A stretch of 64,000 nt of DNA from Algicella marina (GTDB lineage: Bacteria; Pseudomonadota; Alphaproteobacteria; Rhodobacterales; Rhodobacteraceae): positions 1-64,000 of the forward strand of contig NZ_CP046620.1 in assembly GCF_009931615.1 (NCBI RefSeq), read 5' to 3'. Positions within the stretch are counted from its first letter, which is position 1. Each line of letters opens with the position of its first letter. A program made the translations under genes and the position numbers. The notes beneath the pieces were generated by a model. The model made no database searches, was not told the DNA's origin, and saw only the letters and a program-made list of their open reading frames with translations. Positions 25,517 through 34,287 of the stretch are shown here, piece after piece.

Positions 25517-26321
25517 GGCCGGACCGGAAGGCGGCACGACGTTGCCGCTGACTATACCGAAATTCGAAACGGCTACGATAATTTTCGAGCTTTCGGCGTT
25601 CGCGCACTGCATTGTGGAAAACGGAAGCGTCGAAGTCGCCCAGTATCAAGCCTTCGACGACGGTGCTAAGGGCACCGAGATCCCGCAAGGCGTTGGCTGT
25701 TTCGTGGCCTCCGAAGGGGATCTTGAGTAGGCGTGCTTGGGGAGCGGCGTCGGTTATCCGTCGGGCGTGTGACATGTCCCGCTTGTTGAAAGGATCCACA
25801 AACAAAGTCAGTTCCGCATCCGGATGAATATGACGAACAGCGTCCGACTGCTCTTCTTCCCAGTCCTGCACAAGGCCGCGATCATATCGGTTTTCCCACG
25901 GCACAACCGTCTTGTTGAGCGAGGTTTGCGGATTGAAGGCGATGATCGCGTCCGGCTGAACGATGTCGGAGAACTGCATGGCTGCGTAGCCACCCATCGA
26001 GGAACCGTAGAGCACAACGCGGCGATACTGGCGAAAGAAGCCGCTTGCCTTGAGAAATTCAAAGAACCGGGGCAACGACTGCTGACGATACCAGTCGACG
26101 AATGCGGGCATGATGTACAATCCATCGAAGCCCCGTTTGCGGATGAATTTATGCCCCCAGCCCGGACGGTTCGGGTTGGGCCGCTCCTGCTTGCCGCCAG
26201 CCCGCTCGAACGTGATGACGAGCACGTCGGAACCGCAACTGTCATGACGGATGAAATAGTGATCCGTCGGGAAAGACACGGATGTGTAGTTCTTTGTTTC
26301 TGGAACCATCGTGTCAAACAT
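25476..26321 (-). CDS. Alpha/beta hydrolase-like protein
   Basis: About 281 residues. The nucleophile elbow is VVLYGSSMGGYAAMQ with the Ser inside GxSxG, and a likely acid Asp (ELTLFVDPFNKRD) and His (IPFGGHETAN) follow in order, completing a catalytic triad. No signal peptide. The C-terminal 50 residues are Arg- and Gln-rich. The start ATG at 26321 is preferred to a GTG at 26396 that adds a non-conserved-looking stretch. The product family is sometimes found near polysaccharide genes, and the sugar transferase is 1 kb away, but no substrate can be named. Confidence 0.7.
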   Translation of the reverse strand: MFDTMVPETKNYTSVSFPTDHYFIRHDSCGSDVLVITFERAGGKQERPNPNRPGWGHKFIRKRGFDGLYIMPAFVDWYRQQSLPRFFEFLKASGFFRQYRRVVLYGSSMGGYAAMQFSDIVQPDAIIAFNPQTSLNKTVVPWENRYDRGLVQDWEEEQSDAVRHIHPDAELTLFVDPFNKRDMSHARRITDAAPQARLLKIPFGGHETANALRDLGALSTVVEGLILGDFDASVFHNAVRERRKLENYRSRFEFRYSQRQRRAAFRSGHDDSQQGISWAAE

Positions 26322-26475
26322 CACTGTACCCCGGAAGCGCGGGTTTAGGGAACTTCGCCAAGTTCCTTTCTGCAGGGCCTGCCAGAAAAAAAGCACTGCT
26401 TCCTGCCATGATTACATCAGAGTAAATGCTTTCACCGGATGGTGACTTGCCAGATGCGAAGTTGAAGGTGATAGC

Positions 26476-27330
26476 TTGGCGATGCATTTGTTTTTCCTCA
26501 CCTTTGTGGCGCTTGTGGCATTTGCGGCCAACTCTCTGCTGAACCGTGCGGCCTTCGTTGATGCCGGTGCAGGAGCTGCAGGTTTCACCGCTTTGCGACT
26601 GGCCTCAGGAGCTCTCATTCTAGCTGCCATTGTGGCGTGGCGAGGGAGCGATCGCGGCCTTGCCAAGGCTGGATCATGGCAATCTGCGGGCGCTTTGCTG
26701 CTTTATGCCATCGCCTTTTCCTTCGCCTATCTGAGCCTCGATGCCGGACTTGGCGCCCTGATTCTGTTCGGAGGTGTGCAGATCACGATGTTTGCGGGCA
26801 GCTTGCTGACCGGGGTGCGGCCGGGGGTGTGGCGCTGGATCGGTTCTGGCTTGGGGCTGGCAGGACTCACGGTGCTGCTATTGCCGGGTGTCGATGTAAC
26901 CGGAGCCGATACTCGGGGGGTTCTCCTCATGCTGGCGGCGGCAGTCGGTTGGGGCATCTACAGCCTGAGGGGAGCTTCGGCGGTAGACCCTCTGCTGGTG
27001 ACGGCAGGAAATTTCTGGCGGGCGGCTGTGCCTGCCGTGGCACTGTTTTTGGTTCTGGAACCGTTCGGAACCCTGAATTGGCACGGCGCCATCTTGGCCG
27101 TAATGTCCGGCGCGCTGGCATCCGGGTGCGGGTATGCCGTCTGGTATGCGGTCCTGCCGCGACTGGAGGCGACGACGGCAGCCGTGGCGCAACTGAGTGT
27201 GCCGCTGATAGCGACGGTGGGCGGTATTCTGCTTCTGGACGAGCGACCAGGAACAAGCTTTGCCGTTGCTGCCGTTCTGATCCTTGGTGGCATCGTGCTG
27301 GCCGTGTTCGGACCCAAGCAGACAGCTTGA
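26476..27330 (+). CDS. EamA/DMT-family membrane transporter
   Basis: About 284 residues with ten hydrophobic segments in two EamA repeats. The first repeat holds FAANSLLNRAAF and the second GWGIYSLRG and VAQLSVPLIATVGGILLLDERPG, the family's end signature. Such proteins export or exchange small metabolites across the inner membrane. A TTG at 26476 has AAGGTG five bases upstream, while the ATG at 26482 is two codons inside, so either may be used. The sugar transferase gene follows on the same strand 52 bases after its stop. Confidence 0.88.
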   Translation: MAMHLFFLTFVALVAFAANSLLNRAAFVDAGAGAAGFTALRLASGALILAAIVAWRGSDRGLAKAGSWQSAGALLLYAIAFSFAYLSLDAGLGALILFGGVQITMFAGSLLTGVRPGVWRWIGSGLGLAGLTVLLLPGVDVTGADTRGVLLMLAAAVGWGIYSLRGASAVDPLLVTAGNFWRAAVPAVALFLVLEPFGTLNWHGAILAVMSGALASGCGYAVWYAVLPRLEATTAAVAQLSVPLIATVGGILLLDERPGTSFAVAAVLILGGIVLAVFGPKQTA

Positions 27331-27382
27331 GCATGCCATCGGTGACCAATACTCTTTGTCCGGTACGGAATTGGGAGCAGAA

Positions 27383-27940
27383 ATGCTGAAACGTGTGTTC
27401 GATTTTGTGGTGGCGCTGGTGCTACTGTTATTGACGCTTCCAGTATGGCTGGTGATTGCTGTGTTTGTGACCGCGCAGGATGGTGGCTCGCCGTTCTTTC
27501 GCCAGCCGCGGGTGGGCAAGGACGGCAAGCCCTTCCTTTTATGGAAATTCCGCTCCATGATCCGGGACGCTGCGTCCAAAGGGGGGCACCAGACACATGC
27601 GGGTGATCCGCGGATCACCAACATCGGAGCGTTCCTGCGACGGACCAGCCTCGACGAGTTGCCGCAGTTTCTGAACGTGCTGGCAGGTGAGATGAGCCTC
27701 GTTGGTCCGCGACCCGATACTCCGATGCAGGAGAGAGATTATCCGCCCGAGATATGGCAAAGGCGCGTGTCGGTGACGCCGGGGATCACGGGCTATGCGC
27801 AGGTTATGCAAAAGGGCGGGTTTTCGGAAAGGGATCGGACGAGCCTCGACCTCGAGTATATCGAACGACAAGATTTTTGGTTGGACTTGTGGATCATCGC
27901 ACAGACCTTCCTGATCGTGTTGCGGCGAAAGAACCGCTGA
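27383..27940 (+). CDS. Sugar transferase (polyprenyl-phosphate phosphosugar transferase)
   Basis: A 185-residue monotopic phosphoglycosyl transferase of the short (PglC-like) class: one N-terminal re-entrant membrane helix (DFVVALVLLLLTLPVWLVIAV), then KFRSM, RRTSLDELPQFLNVL with the catalytic Asp-Glu pair, MSLVGPRP and TPGITGYAQV. It transfers a phosphosugar from a UDP-sugar to undecaprenyl phosphate, the first step of an exopolysaccharide or O-antigen unit. No other polysaccharide genes are around, which is unusual for such an initiator. ATG 27383 follows GGGAG. Confidence 0.93.
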   Translation: MLKRVFDFVVALVLLLLTLPVWLVIAVFVTAQDGGSPFFRQPRVGKDGKPFLLWKFRSMIRDAASKGGHQTHAGDPRITNIGAFLRRTSLDELPQFLNVLAGEMSLVGPRPDTPMQERDYPPEIWQRRVSVTPGITGYAQVMQKGGFSERDRTSLDLEYIERQDFWLDLWIIAQTFLIVLRRKNR

Positions 27941-28104
27941 TGCAGCGTCGCCACGACTAGCGGCGGTCGCTTTGCCAACAAGACGCGGGACTTGCCAGAA
28001 GACATTCAAATGCGCAACATGCGGTAGCGTCGTGCTGCGGCGCGGATAAATCTGGGATGGTGCTGCCGGGAACGGGCGGACCGGGAAAACAGGGATGACG
28101 CAAT

Positions 28105-28416
28105 ATGGCGGGCGAAAACGATACATTCGAGGTCTATCAGGATAAGCGCGGTGAGTACCGCTGGCGGCGCAAGGCCAGTAACGGCCGGATCGTCGGGGCC
28201 TCCTCCGAAGGGTATAACAAGAAGGCGGACTGCGAGGCGAACATGAACCGCGGTCCGAACCCGAAGGACAAGTGGGAGTTCTACCAGGATAAACGCGGGG
28301 AGTATCGCTGGCGTCGGCGGGCCGTAAATGGCAACATCATCGGTGCGGCCTCCGAGGGGTACACCAAGAAGGCCGATGCGGAGGCGAATGCGGCGCGGCA
28401 GGGCTATCAGGGCTGA
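28105..28416 (+). CDS. DUF1508/YegP-family tandem-repeat protein
   Basis: A 103-residue protein made of two copies of the YegP unit. Each contains YQDKRGEYRWRR followed by a short turn (ASNGRIVGASSEGY and AVNGNIIGAASEGY) and a KKADxEAN helix. The family forms small beta-sheet proteins of unknown function that are common in bacteria. A ribosome site GGGATGA precedes. A strong intrinsic terminator follows 22 bases after the stop, so this is a single-gene unit. Confidence 0.9.
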   Translation: MAGENDTFEVYQDKRGEYRWRRKASNGRIVGASSEGYNKKADCEANMNRGPNPKDKWEFYQDKRGEYRWRRRAVNGNIIGAASEGYTKKADAEANAARQGYQG

Positions 28417-28438
28417 TAACGGATATTTTCATCGATTT

Positions 28439-28468
28439 GGGCCCGGTTTTCCGGGCCCTTTTGCTTTT
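28439..28468 (+). terminator. Intrinsic terminator after the DUF1508 gene
   Basis: GGGCCCGG, loop TTTT, CCGGGCCC, then TTTTGCTTTT: an eight-pair G+C stem and a T-tract on the plus strand. The clearest Rho-independent terminator in the window. Confidence 0.9.
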
Positions 28469-28565
28469 GGAGTCGGGCTGGAACAATCTTCCAGCGTCAG
28501 CCGCCTTCGGCAGGAGCCGTTGAGCGACGGTAGCGGGCGGGTAGCGCTGTGGCCCGCTTGTGTCC

Positions 28566-29630
28566 TCAAGTTTTAGGGCTGATACGGGTGATGTGACCCA
28601 TCTTGCGGCCCGGGCGTGCCTCGGCTTTACCATAGTGGTGAACGCGGGCGTCTGAGGTGGTTTCGACCGCCGCGATATCTTTCCCGATCAGATTCAGCAT
28701 CATGGCGTCGGAATGTCGGCTGCCATCGCCTAGCGGCCAGCCGGCAACGGCGCGGATGTGCTGTTCGAACTGGTCGATCGTGCAGGCAGCTTCTGTCCAG
28801 TGGCCAGAGTTGTGCACACGTGGAGCGATTTCATTGACGATGAGACTTTCCGGTGTGACGAAGAGTTCCACACCGAGGACCCCGATGTAGTCGAGCGCGT
28901 TCAGAATACGGCCTGCGAGCAGTACGGCATCCTGAGCCTGTGATGGAGATAACGCGGCGGGGATGGTCGTGCTGTGGAGGATGCCGTTTTTGTGGACGTT
29001 TTCGCCAGGATCGTAGCAGGCGACAGCGCCATCGGTCCCGCGGGCGGCGATTACCGAAATTTCGCGATCAAAGCGGACGAACCCTTCCAACACTGCCGGT
29101 GCCCCGCGCATCGCTGCCAGCGCCTGCGGGACGTCGTTTTCGGAGGAGATGCGGGCCTGACCTTTGCCGTCATAGCCGAACCGGCGGGTTTTTAGAATAG
29201 CAGGGAGACCGATTGAAGTGGTGGCAGCGGTGAGATCTTCCGCATTGTCGACCTCCGCAAAGGGCGCCGTCATAAGCCCGATGGATTGGAGAAACTTCTT
29301 CTCGATAACCCTGTCCTGACTGATGCGCAGAGCCTCGCGAGTCGGGCGAATTGGTGCCAACGAATCCAAGAGATCCAGCGCAGTGGTCGGAATGTTCTCG
29401 AACTCGAAGGTTATCACATCGACCGAATTGCCGAAGGCTACGAGGGCCGCGTGATCATCGTAGGCGGCGGTAGTCGCCAGCGTTGCAACTTCGCCGGCGG
29501 GGGCCCTAGGGTCGGGATCGAATACATGTGTCTTGAGCCCAAGGCGGGCGGCAGCGAGCGCGAGCATCCGGCCCAATTGGCCGCCGCCGAGAATGCCTAC
29601 CGTGGAGCCGGGCGCCAAGGCATCACTCAT
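28566..29630 (-). CDS. purK: N5-carboxyaminoimidazole ribonucleotide synthase
   Basis: A 354-residue ATP-grasp enzyme that carboxylates AIR at N5 with bicarbonate and ATP in purine synthesis. It opens with [21 protein letters not shown], the PurK nucleotide signature, and has [21 protein letters not shown] (phosphate-binding loop) and [17 protein letters not shown]. The ATG at 29630 lies inside the last codons of purE (eight-base overlap), so translation is coupled; the longer frame up to 29969 is purE read out of frame. Confidence 0.96.
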   Translation of the reverse strand: MSDALAPGSTVGILGGGQLGRMLALAAARLGLKTHVFDPDPRAPAGEVATLATTAAYDDHAALVAFGNSVDVITFEFENIPTTALDLLDSLAPIRPTREALRISQDRVIEKKFLQSIGLMTAPFAEVDNAEDLTAATTSIGLPAILKTRRFGYDGKGQARISSENDVPQALAAMRGAPAVLEGFVRFDREISVIAARGTDGAVACYDPGENVHKNGILHSTTIPAALSPSQAQDAVLLAGRILNALDYIGVLGVELFVTPESLIVNEIAPRVHNSGHWTEAACTIDQFEQHIRAVAGWPLGDGSRHSDAMMLNLIGKDIAAVETTSDARVHHYGKAEARPGRKMGHITRISPKT

Positions 29631-30111
29631 CAAGCGGTTCCTCGGCCACCGCGTCAGCCTGACTGGCACGCCACGCTTCGAGACGCCCTGCGAGAGCGTT
29701 GTTGGTTGTCGCGATCTGGGCTGCCGCGAAAAGGGCGGCGTTGGCTGCGCCGGCCTTGCCGATGGCAAAGGTTGCGACCGGAATACCCTTTGGCATCTGA
29801 ACGATAGAGAGGAGGGAATCCATACCGTTGAGAGCTGCAGACTGTACAGGTACTCCCAACACCGGTACGCGGGTTTTCGCGGCCAGCATTCCTGGAAGGT
29901 GGGCAGCCCCACCGGCACCGGCAATAATTGCCTGCAACCCGCGTGGCGCAGCCGTTTCCGCATAATCAAAGAGACGGTCGGGTGTTCGATGCGCAGAGAT
30001 GATGCGGGTCTCGTAGGCGATGTCGAGGGCGTCGAGCACTTCGGCGGCGGCCTTCATCGTCGGCCAGTCGGACTGGCTGCCCATAGCGATGCCAACGAGG
30101 GGGAGTGTCAT
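29623..30111 (-). CDS. purE: N5-carboxyaminoimidazole ribonucleotide mutase
   Basis: A 162-residue class I PurE. The substrate-binding motif GSQSDWPTM is at the N-terminus, then SAHRTPDRL with the catalytic His, and [11 protein letters not shown] in the middle. It moves the carboxyl from N5-CAIR to C4, giving CAIR, in the de novo purine pathway. It directly precedes purK, with an eight-base overlap. A YdcH-type gene lies 28 bases upstream on the same strand. Confidence 0.96.
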   Translation of the reverse strand: MTLPLVGIAMGSQSDWPTMKAAAEVLDALDIAYETRIISAHRTPDRLFDYAETAAPRGLQAIIAGAGGAAHLPGMLAAKTRVPVLGVPVQSAALNGMDSLLSIVQMPKGIPVATFAIGKAGAANAALFAAAQIATTNNALAGRLEAWRASQADAVAEEPLDE

Positions 30112-30139
30112 GTTTCAGGATTTCCTTGCTTCTGTCGGC

Positions 30140-30358
30140 TCAGGCGATGATGTCGGGCGTCAGTTCGTCTTCGATGCGGGCGATCTGGTCTTTCAGGCTC
30201 AGTTTCTTCTTCTTGAGCCGGCGTAGCCGCAGCATGTCGGGCGCAGGGCCTTCTTCAAGGGCGATGATGGCTTCGTCAAGGTCGCGATGCTCTGAACGGA
30301 ACTGAGCGAGGCGCACTTTCAACACCTCCATCCGGTCCATCTGTGGAGAGTCTTTCAT
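30140..30358 (-). CDS. YdcH-family small protein (DUF465)
   Basis: A 72-residue all-helical protein: LAQFRSEHRDLDEAIIALE, then RLRRLKKKKLSLKDQIARIEDEL, the basic coiled-coil that defines DUF465. Function unknown; often found next to housekeeping genes. It precedes purE by 28 bases, so could be the head of that operon. Confidence 0.85.
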   Translation of the reverse strand: MKDSPQMDRMEVLKVRLAQFRSEHRDLDEAIIALEEGPAPDMLRLRRLKKKKLSLKDQIARIEDELTPDIIA

Positions 30359-30477
30359 GCAGTATCCCGGGCCATTTACCCTTGTTTTATCGCCCGTTCC
30401 TCCCCATGTTTTCAAGCGTAAAGGCTGCCGCTGCGGGGCCTTTTACGAATTGTTGCTTTCGACAAGGACAGTGAGAC

Positions 30478-30891
30478 ATGACCAAGGCAACCTTTGCCTC
30501 ACATCCCTACCTCCTCGGGTTCGAGCAGCTTGACCGGCTGATGGAGCGGACCGCGAAATCGGGAAACGAGGGATATCCTCCCTACAATATCGAACAGCGC
30601 GGTGAGGGGCAGTACCGTATCACGCTGGCAGTGGCAGGCTTTTCCGAGGAAGAGCTGGCGATAACACTGGAGGACGCGCAACTGGTGATCCGGGGGCGGC
30701 AGATGGAGGAGGACGAGACCCGGGTATTTCTGCATCGCGGCATCGCGGCGCGTCAGTTCCAACGAAGTTTTGTGCTGGCCGATGGCGTCGAGGTCGCAGG
30801 AGCGACCATGGAAAACGGGCTTTTGCATGTCGATCTGAAACGGCACGTTCCGGATTCGGTCGTGCAGACGATCAAGATCGAGAAAGGGTAA
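30478..30891 (+). CDS. Small heat-shock protein (Hsp20 family)
   Basis: A 137-residue alpha-crystallin-domain chaperone of the IbpA type. The N-terminal part is LLGFEQLDRLMERT, the core begins PPYNIEQRGEGQYRITLAVAGF and has FLHRGIAARQFQRSF and AGATMENGLLHVDL, a class-A signature. It binds unfolded proteins under heat stress. The DUF1150 gene starts five bases after its stop, the standard alphaproteobacterial partner. No clear RpoH promoter was found in the upstream 120 bases. Confidence 0.94.
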   Translation: MTKATFASHPYLLGFEQLDRLMERTAKSGNEGYPPYNIEQRGEGQYRITLAVAGFSEEELAITLEDAQLVIRGRQMEEDETRVFLHRGIAARQFQRSFVLADGVEVAGATMENGLLHVDLKRHVPDSVVQTIKIEKG

Positions 30892-30895
30892 GAAT

Positions 30896-31123
30896 ATGAG
30901 CGATTTTCCGAGTTTGAAGGAAGCTGACGGCCAGCCGATCGTATACGTGCGCGCCGTGAAAGTGGCCGATTTGCCGAGCGAAGTGCAGGATCAGGCCGAA
31001 GGCATGGAAGCGATCTACTCTGTTTCTGATGCTGACGGCCGCGTTATTGCGCTGGTCGATGATCGTACGCGCGCGTTTGCGCTGGCGCGTATGAATGAAT
31101 TGCAGCCGGTAAGTGTTCACTGA
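30896..31123 (+). CDS. DUF1150 family protein
   Basis: A 75-residue acidic protein, typical of DUF1150, with IVYVRAVKVADLP and GRVIALVDDRTRAFALARMNELQP. The family occurs almost only in alphaproteobacteria and nearly always follows an hsp20 gene, as here (five-base gap), so a stress-linked role is inferred. No catalytic motif. Confidence 0.88.
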   Translation: MSDFPSLKEADGQPIVYVRAVKVADLPSEVQDQAEGMEAIYSVSDADGRVIALVDDRTRAFALARMNELQPVSVH

Positions 31124-31223
31124 GCCGTTTGTCGGGGCCTTCTTCGTGAAGACACTTGGCCTCGGGTGCGAAGCCTGACAGAACGCTCCGCAGAGCAGGC
31201 TGCACGTCTCATGCGGAGGAACC

Positions 31224-32495
31224 ATGGTTGATCTGAGCGACATTCACGCGCTTGAGGCGCTGACCGTGACCCCGGTGTCCGGCCCGCTCAGGGGCAGGGT
31301 TCAGCCGCCGGGATCGAAATCCATTACCAACAGGGCGCTGCTGCTGGCCGGACTGGCCGAAGGTACGACCCATATGTCGGGGGCGCTTAAAAGTCTCGAT
31401 ACAACGCTGATGGCACGTGCATTGCGGCGCATGGGGGCTGAGGTAACTGAGCCGGATGCCACAACATTCGTAGTCAAGGCACACGCGCGGCTCACGGCAC
31501 CTGAAGAGCCGCTTTTTCTGGGCAATGCTGGTACGGCGACACGGTTCCTCACCGCTGCTGTGGCGCTTGCAGAGGGCACAGTCGTCATTGATGGTGACGA
31601 GCACATGCGCAAACGGCCGATCGCGCCGCTGGTGGAGGCATTGGCGATGCTCGGTGTCAAGGCTAGCACGCCTACCGGCTGCCCACCCGTGACGGTGGAG
31701 GCCACGGGCGGGTTCAGCGGCACACGGGTGGAGATCGACGGAGGGCTTTCAAGCCAGTATGTCTCTGCCTTGTTGATGCTCGCCGGCTGCGGAGATGCTC
31801 CGGTTACTGTTGCGCTGACGGGCGCGGAAATCGGGGCGCGTGGTTACATCGACCTGACCATCGCGGCGATGCAAGCCTTCGGAGCGGAGGTCGAAGCACT
31901 GGATGGGCAAAGCTGGATTGTGCAGCCCACGGGATACCATCCGGCGGAGTTTTCAGTGGAGCCGGACGCGTCTGCCGCGACCTACCTTTGGGCGGCGGCA
32001 GCGCTGACTGGCGGCGACATCGACATCGGGATGGCTGCAAACGACTTTACGCAGCCCGACGCCGCGGCGGCCAAGATCATTGCCATGTTCCCGAACATGC
32101 CGGCAGAGATCGACGGTAGCCAGATGCAGGACGCAGTGCCGACGCTGGCAGTACTGGCGGCCTTCAACGCCACGCCAGTCAGGTTCACCGGCATCGCAAA
32201 TCTTCGGGTCAAGGAGTGTGATCGAGTATCGGCGCTGTCGACTGAACTCGCGCGGATTCGCGAGGGCCTTGCGTGGGAGGAAGGCGACGATCTTGTGGTC
32301 GCATCCGACCCGGGGCTCGCCGGTCATTTGCTGCCAACGCGGATCGAGACCTATTCGGACCACCGGATCGCGATGAGCTTTGCGCTGGCCGGGTTGAAAA
32401 TACGAGGTATCACCATTCTGGACCCGGCCTGTACCGGTAAAACCTACCCGGACTATTGGCATGACCTTGCCTCACTCGGCGTGACTTTTTCCTGA
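31224..32495 (+). CDS. aroA: 3-phosphoshikimate 1-carboxyvinyltransferase (EPSP synthase)
   Basis: A 423-residue EPSP synthase joining shikimate-3-phosphate and PEP in chorismate synthesis. The substrate loop is PPGSKSITNRALLLAG (Lys32), the PEP loop LFLGNAGTATRFL (99-109), with SSQYVSALLM, VKECDRV and SDHRIAMSFA downstream. The PEP loop differs from the common GNAGTAMRPL in two places: Met to Thr106 and Pro to Phe108. The Pro site is the one linked to glyphosate tolerance in other enzymes. No cmk or rpsA lies next to it, where Rhodobacterales usually keep aroA, so it could be a second copy. The ATG at 31224 follows GAGGAACC. Confidence 0.93.
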   Translation: MVDLSDIHALEALTVTPVSGPLRGRVQPPGSKSITNRALLLAGLAEGTTHMSGALKSLDTTLMARALRRMGAEVTEPDATTFVVKAHARLTAPEEPLFLGNAGTATRFLTAAVALAEGTVVIDGDEHMRKRPIAPLVEALAMLGVKASTPTGCPPVTVEATGGFSGTRVEIDGGLSSQYVSALLMLAGCGDAPVTVALTGAEIGARGYIDLTIAAMQAFGAEVEALDGQSWIVQPTGYHPAEFSVEPDASAATYLWAAAALTGGDIDIGMAANDFTQPDAAAAKIIAMFPNMPAEIDGSQMQDAVPTLAVLAAFNATPVRFTGIANLRVKECDRVSALSTELARIREGLAWEEGDDLVVASDPGLAGHLLPTRIETYSDHRIAMSFALAGLKIRGITILDPACTGKTYPDYWHDLASLGVTFS

Positions 32496-32553
32496 CGCCG
32501 CGGCACACGCCTGGTGCATACTCAAATCGATTGACGACAGAGAGAGGCGAGCC

Positions 32554-33153
32554 ATGAAGATAATTGTGGTCGGAGCGTCCGGCGACATCGGACGTGTCGT
32601 CTGTGAGGAATTGGGCTCGCGCCACGACATCATCCGCGCAGGTCGAACGCAAGGCGACGTACTGGTAAACATGTCCGACCGCACCTCTGTGGAGAAGATG
32701 TACGCGGAAGTGGGTGATGTCGACGCTGTCATAAGTACTGCCGGTGACGTTCACTTTGGGCCACTTGAAGATTTCACTTCGGACACCTTCATGATTGGCC
32801 TGAACGGTAAGGTCATGGGGCAAGTCAATCTGGTCCTGGCGGGGATGGCGCGTATCTCTGAAGGCGGTTCGTTCACGTTGACAAGCGGTGTGCTGGATCG
32901 CGATCCAATCAGGATGGGGGCCGGGGCGGCGGCAGCCAACGGTGCCTTGGGTGGTTTCGTGACGGGCGCGGCAATTGAGATGCCGCGCGGCCAGCGGATC
33001 AATGTTGTCAGTCCGGGATTGCTGGAAGTTTCTGCGCCGCGGTACGGACAATGGTTTCCTGGACACGAGCCTGTGTCTTCCAAACGTGTGGGTCTTGCCT
33101 ATGCCAAGAGCGTCGAGGGCGCTATAACCGGGCAAGTTATTGTTGTGGAATGA
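32554..33153 (+). CDS. Short SDR-family protein lacking the catalytic tyrosine
   Basis: A 199-residue protein with the SDR Rossmann loop (VVGASGDIGRVV) and NGALGGFV where the active-site helix should be. The SDR catalytic Tyr-x3-Lys is missing: the region after the TLTSG strand reads GAGAAAANGALGGF. Short SDRs of this kind form a distinct group (TLTSG and INVVSPG are typical) and may bind NAD(P)H without classical catalysis. It reads from AGAGAGGCG 58 bases after aroA and may be co-transcribed. Confidence 0.8.
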   Translation: MKIIVVGASGDIGRVVCEELGSRHDIIRAGRTQGDVLVNMSDRTSVEKMYAEVGDVDAVISTAGDVHFGPLEDFTSDTFMIGLNGKVMGQVNLVLAGMARISEGGSFTLTSGVLDRDPIRMGAGAAAANGALGGFVTGAAIEMPRGQRINVVSPGLLEVSAPRYGQWFPGHEPVSSKRVGLAYAKSVEGAITGQVIVVE

Positions 33154-33172
33154 AAGCGGCAGGCAGACCCCC

Positions 33173-33202
33173 GAAAATATAAGGGCGACCCGGAGGCCGC
33201 CC
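33173..33202 (-). terminator. Probable terminator of the ohr gene
   Basis: A G+C hairpin at 33183-33202 (GGGCG to CGCCC outer pairs) is followed on the minus strand by TTATATTTTC, a usable T-rich tail. It lies 44 bases past the ohr stop. Confidence 0.6.
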
Positions 33203-33245
33203 ATTTGCTCGATACGACCGAGCTAATCGGTACAAAACATGGATA

Positions 33246-33671
33246 TCAGGCGCGTTCCGGCGTTACCGTCAGGCTGCCCTTGGTGGCGTGCGAATAGGGG
33301 CACACCTTGTGGCCACCGGCGATCAGGTCCTCGGCAACATCCTGATCCAGACCGGGAAGAGCAACCTTGATGGCGACATCGAGCCCGAAACCTTCATCTT
33401 CGCGAGGGCCAATGCCGACAGTGACATGGACCTTGGCATCTGCCGGGACCGTAATTTTGTTTTGGCTGGCATAGAAGCGCATGGCACCGAGGAAGCAGGC
33501 CGCGTAGCCCGTCGCAAACAATTGTTCAGGGTTCACGCCGCCGCCTGGCCCGCCCATTTCCTTGGGTACGGCCAGATCAACGGAAAAACTTCCGTCATCT
33601 GTCCCGGAGTGGCCGTCGCGGCCCCCACCGGTGGCTGTCGCGCTGGTCGAGTAAGCGATCTTAGTCGGCAT
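33246..33671 (-). CDS. ohr: Organic hydroperoxide resistance protein (OsmC/Ohr family)
   Basis: A 141-residue Ohr. The two redox cysteines are Cys59 (FATGYAACFLGAM) and Cys124 (HKVCPYSHATKG), in the spacing of true Ohr peroxidases, and the GGGVNPEQLF segment is diagnostic. It reduces organic hydroperoxides using lipoylated proteins as donors. The ATG at 33671 follows GGAGG. It is divergent from the MarR-type ohrR gene and shares an operator region with it. Confidence 0.95.
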   Translation of the reverse strand: MPTKIAYSTSATATGGGRDGHSGTDDGSFSVDLAVPKEMGGPGGGVNPEQLFATGYAACFLGAMRFYASQNKITVPADAKVHVTVGIGPREDEGFGLDVAIKVALPGLDQDVAEDLIAGGHKVCPYSHATKGSLTVTPERA

Positions 33672-33693
33672 TGGAGCCTCCTTCCCAAATTTC

Positions 33694-33759
33694 ATCGTGC
33701 ACGATATAAAATCGGCCCGACTTGATGTCAATCGTACTCGATCATATCGTTGGCGATAT
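33694..33759. promoter_or_regulatory. Three ATCG-N4-CGAT operators between ohr and ohrR
   Basis: The motif ATCG-N4-CGAT occurs three times: ATCGTGCACGAT (33694-33705, fully palindromic), ATCGTACTCGAT (33731-33742) and ATCGTTGGCGAT (33746-33757, extended to ATATCG-TTGG-CGATAT, 33744-33759). Centres are 37 and 15 bases apart. They lie between divergent ohr and ohrR, so are the obvious OhrR binding sites. Regulation by OhrR is inferred. Confidence 0.65.
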
Positions 33760-33778
33760 AATTTTGACTGGGTGACAT

Positions 33779-34243
33779 ATGCGAAACTCCGACAGCGACG
33801 AAGTTGTTCCAGAGGAAAACCCGTTTGCGCAGCTGTTGTGCTTCGAAGTCTATGCGACCACCCATGCCTTCCAGAAGGTCTACACGCCGCTGCTGGCGCC
33901 CTTGGGGCTGACCTACCCCCAATACCTTGTGATGATGGTGCTGTGGACAGGCGACAATCTGCCGGTCGGTACCATAGGCCGGAAGATCGGCTTGGAGACC
34001 AGCACGCTTACGCCTTTGCTGAAGAGGCTTGAAGCGGCGGGATTGGTCGCGCGCTTTCGGGACATTGCGGATGAGCGTCGCGTAATCGTGAAGCTGACCG
34101 ATGCGGGACGTGATCTGCAGGCAAAAGCCGAGGATATTCCGGAATGTGTCGGGCGGGCGACAGGGCTTGATCTGGCGGAAGCCAAGTCGCTGCAGGAGCG
34201 CTTACAGAATCTGCGGGAAGCGCTGTTGGAGGCAGCAGGTTAG
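33779..34243 (+). CDS. ohrR: MarR-family organic peroxide sensor OhrR
   Basis: A 154-residue MarR regulator. LLCFEVYATTHAF at the N-terminus holds the reactive Cys21, which is oxidised by organic peroxides, and C-terminal IPECVG holds Cys123, placing it in the two-cysteine class. The winged helix is VGTIGRKIGLETSTLTPLLKRLEAAGLVAR with the DERR wing. When oxidised it should leave the operator and release ohr. It is divergent from ohr and has three operator-like motifs in the shared promoter. Confidence 0.94.
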   Translation: MRNSDSDEVVPEENPFAQLLCFEVYATTHAFQKVYTPLLAPLGLTYPQYLVMMVLWTGDNLPVGTIGRKIGLETSTLTPLLKRLEAAGLVARFRDIADERRVIVKLTDAGRDLQAKAEDIPECVGRATGLDLAEAKSLQERLQNLREALLEAAG

Positions 34244-34287
34244 GTTCATGGTGCGCATGAATTTGACGGCGTGCAATGCCGCGGAAA

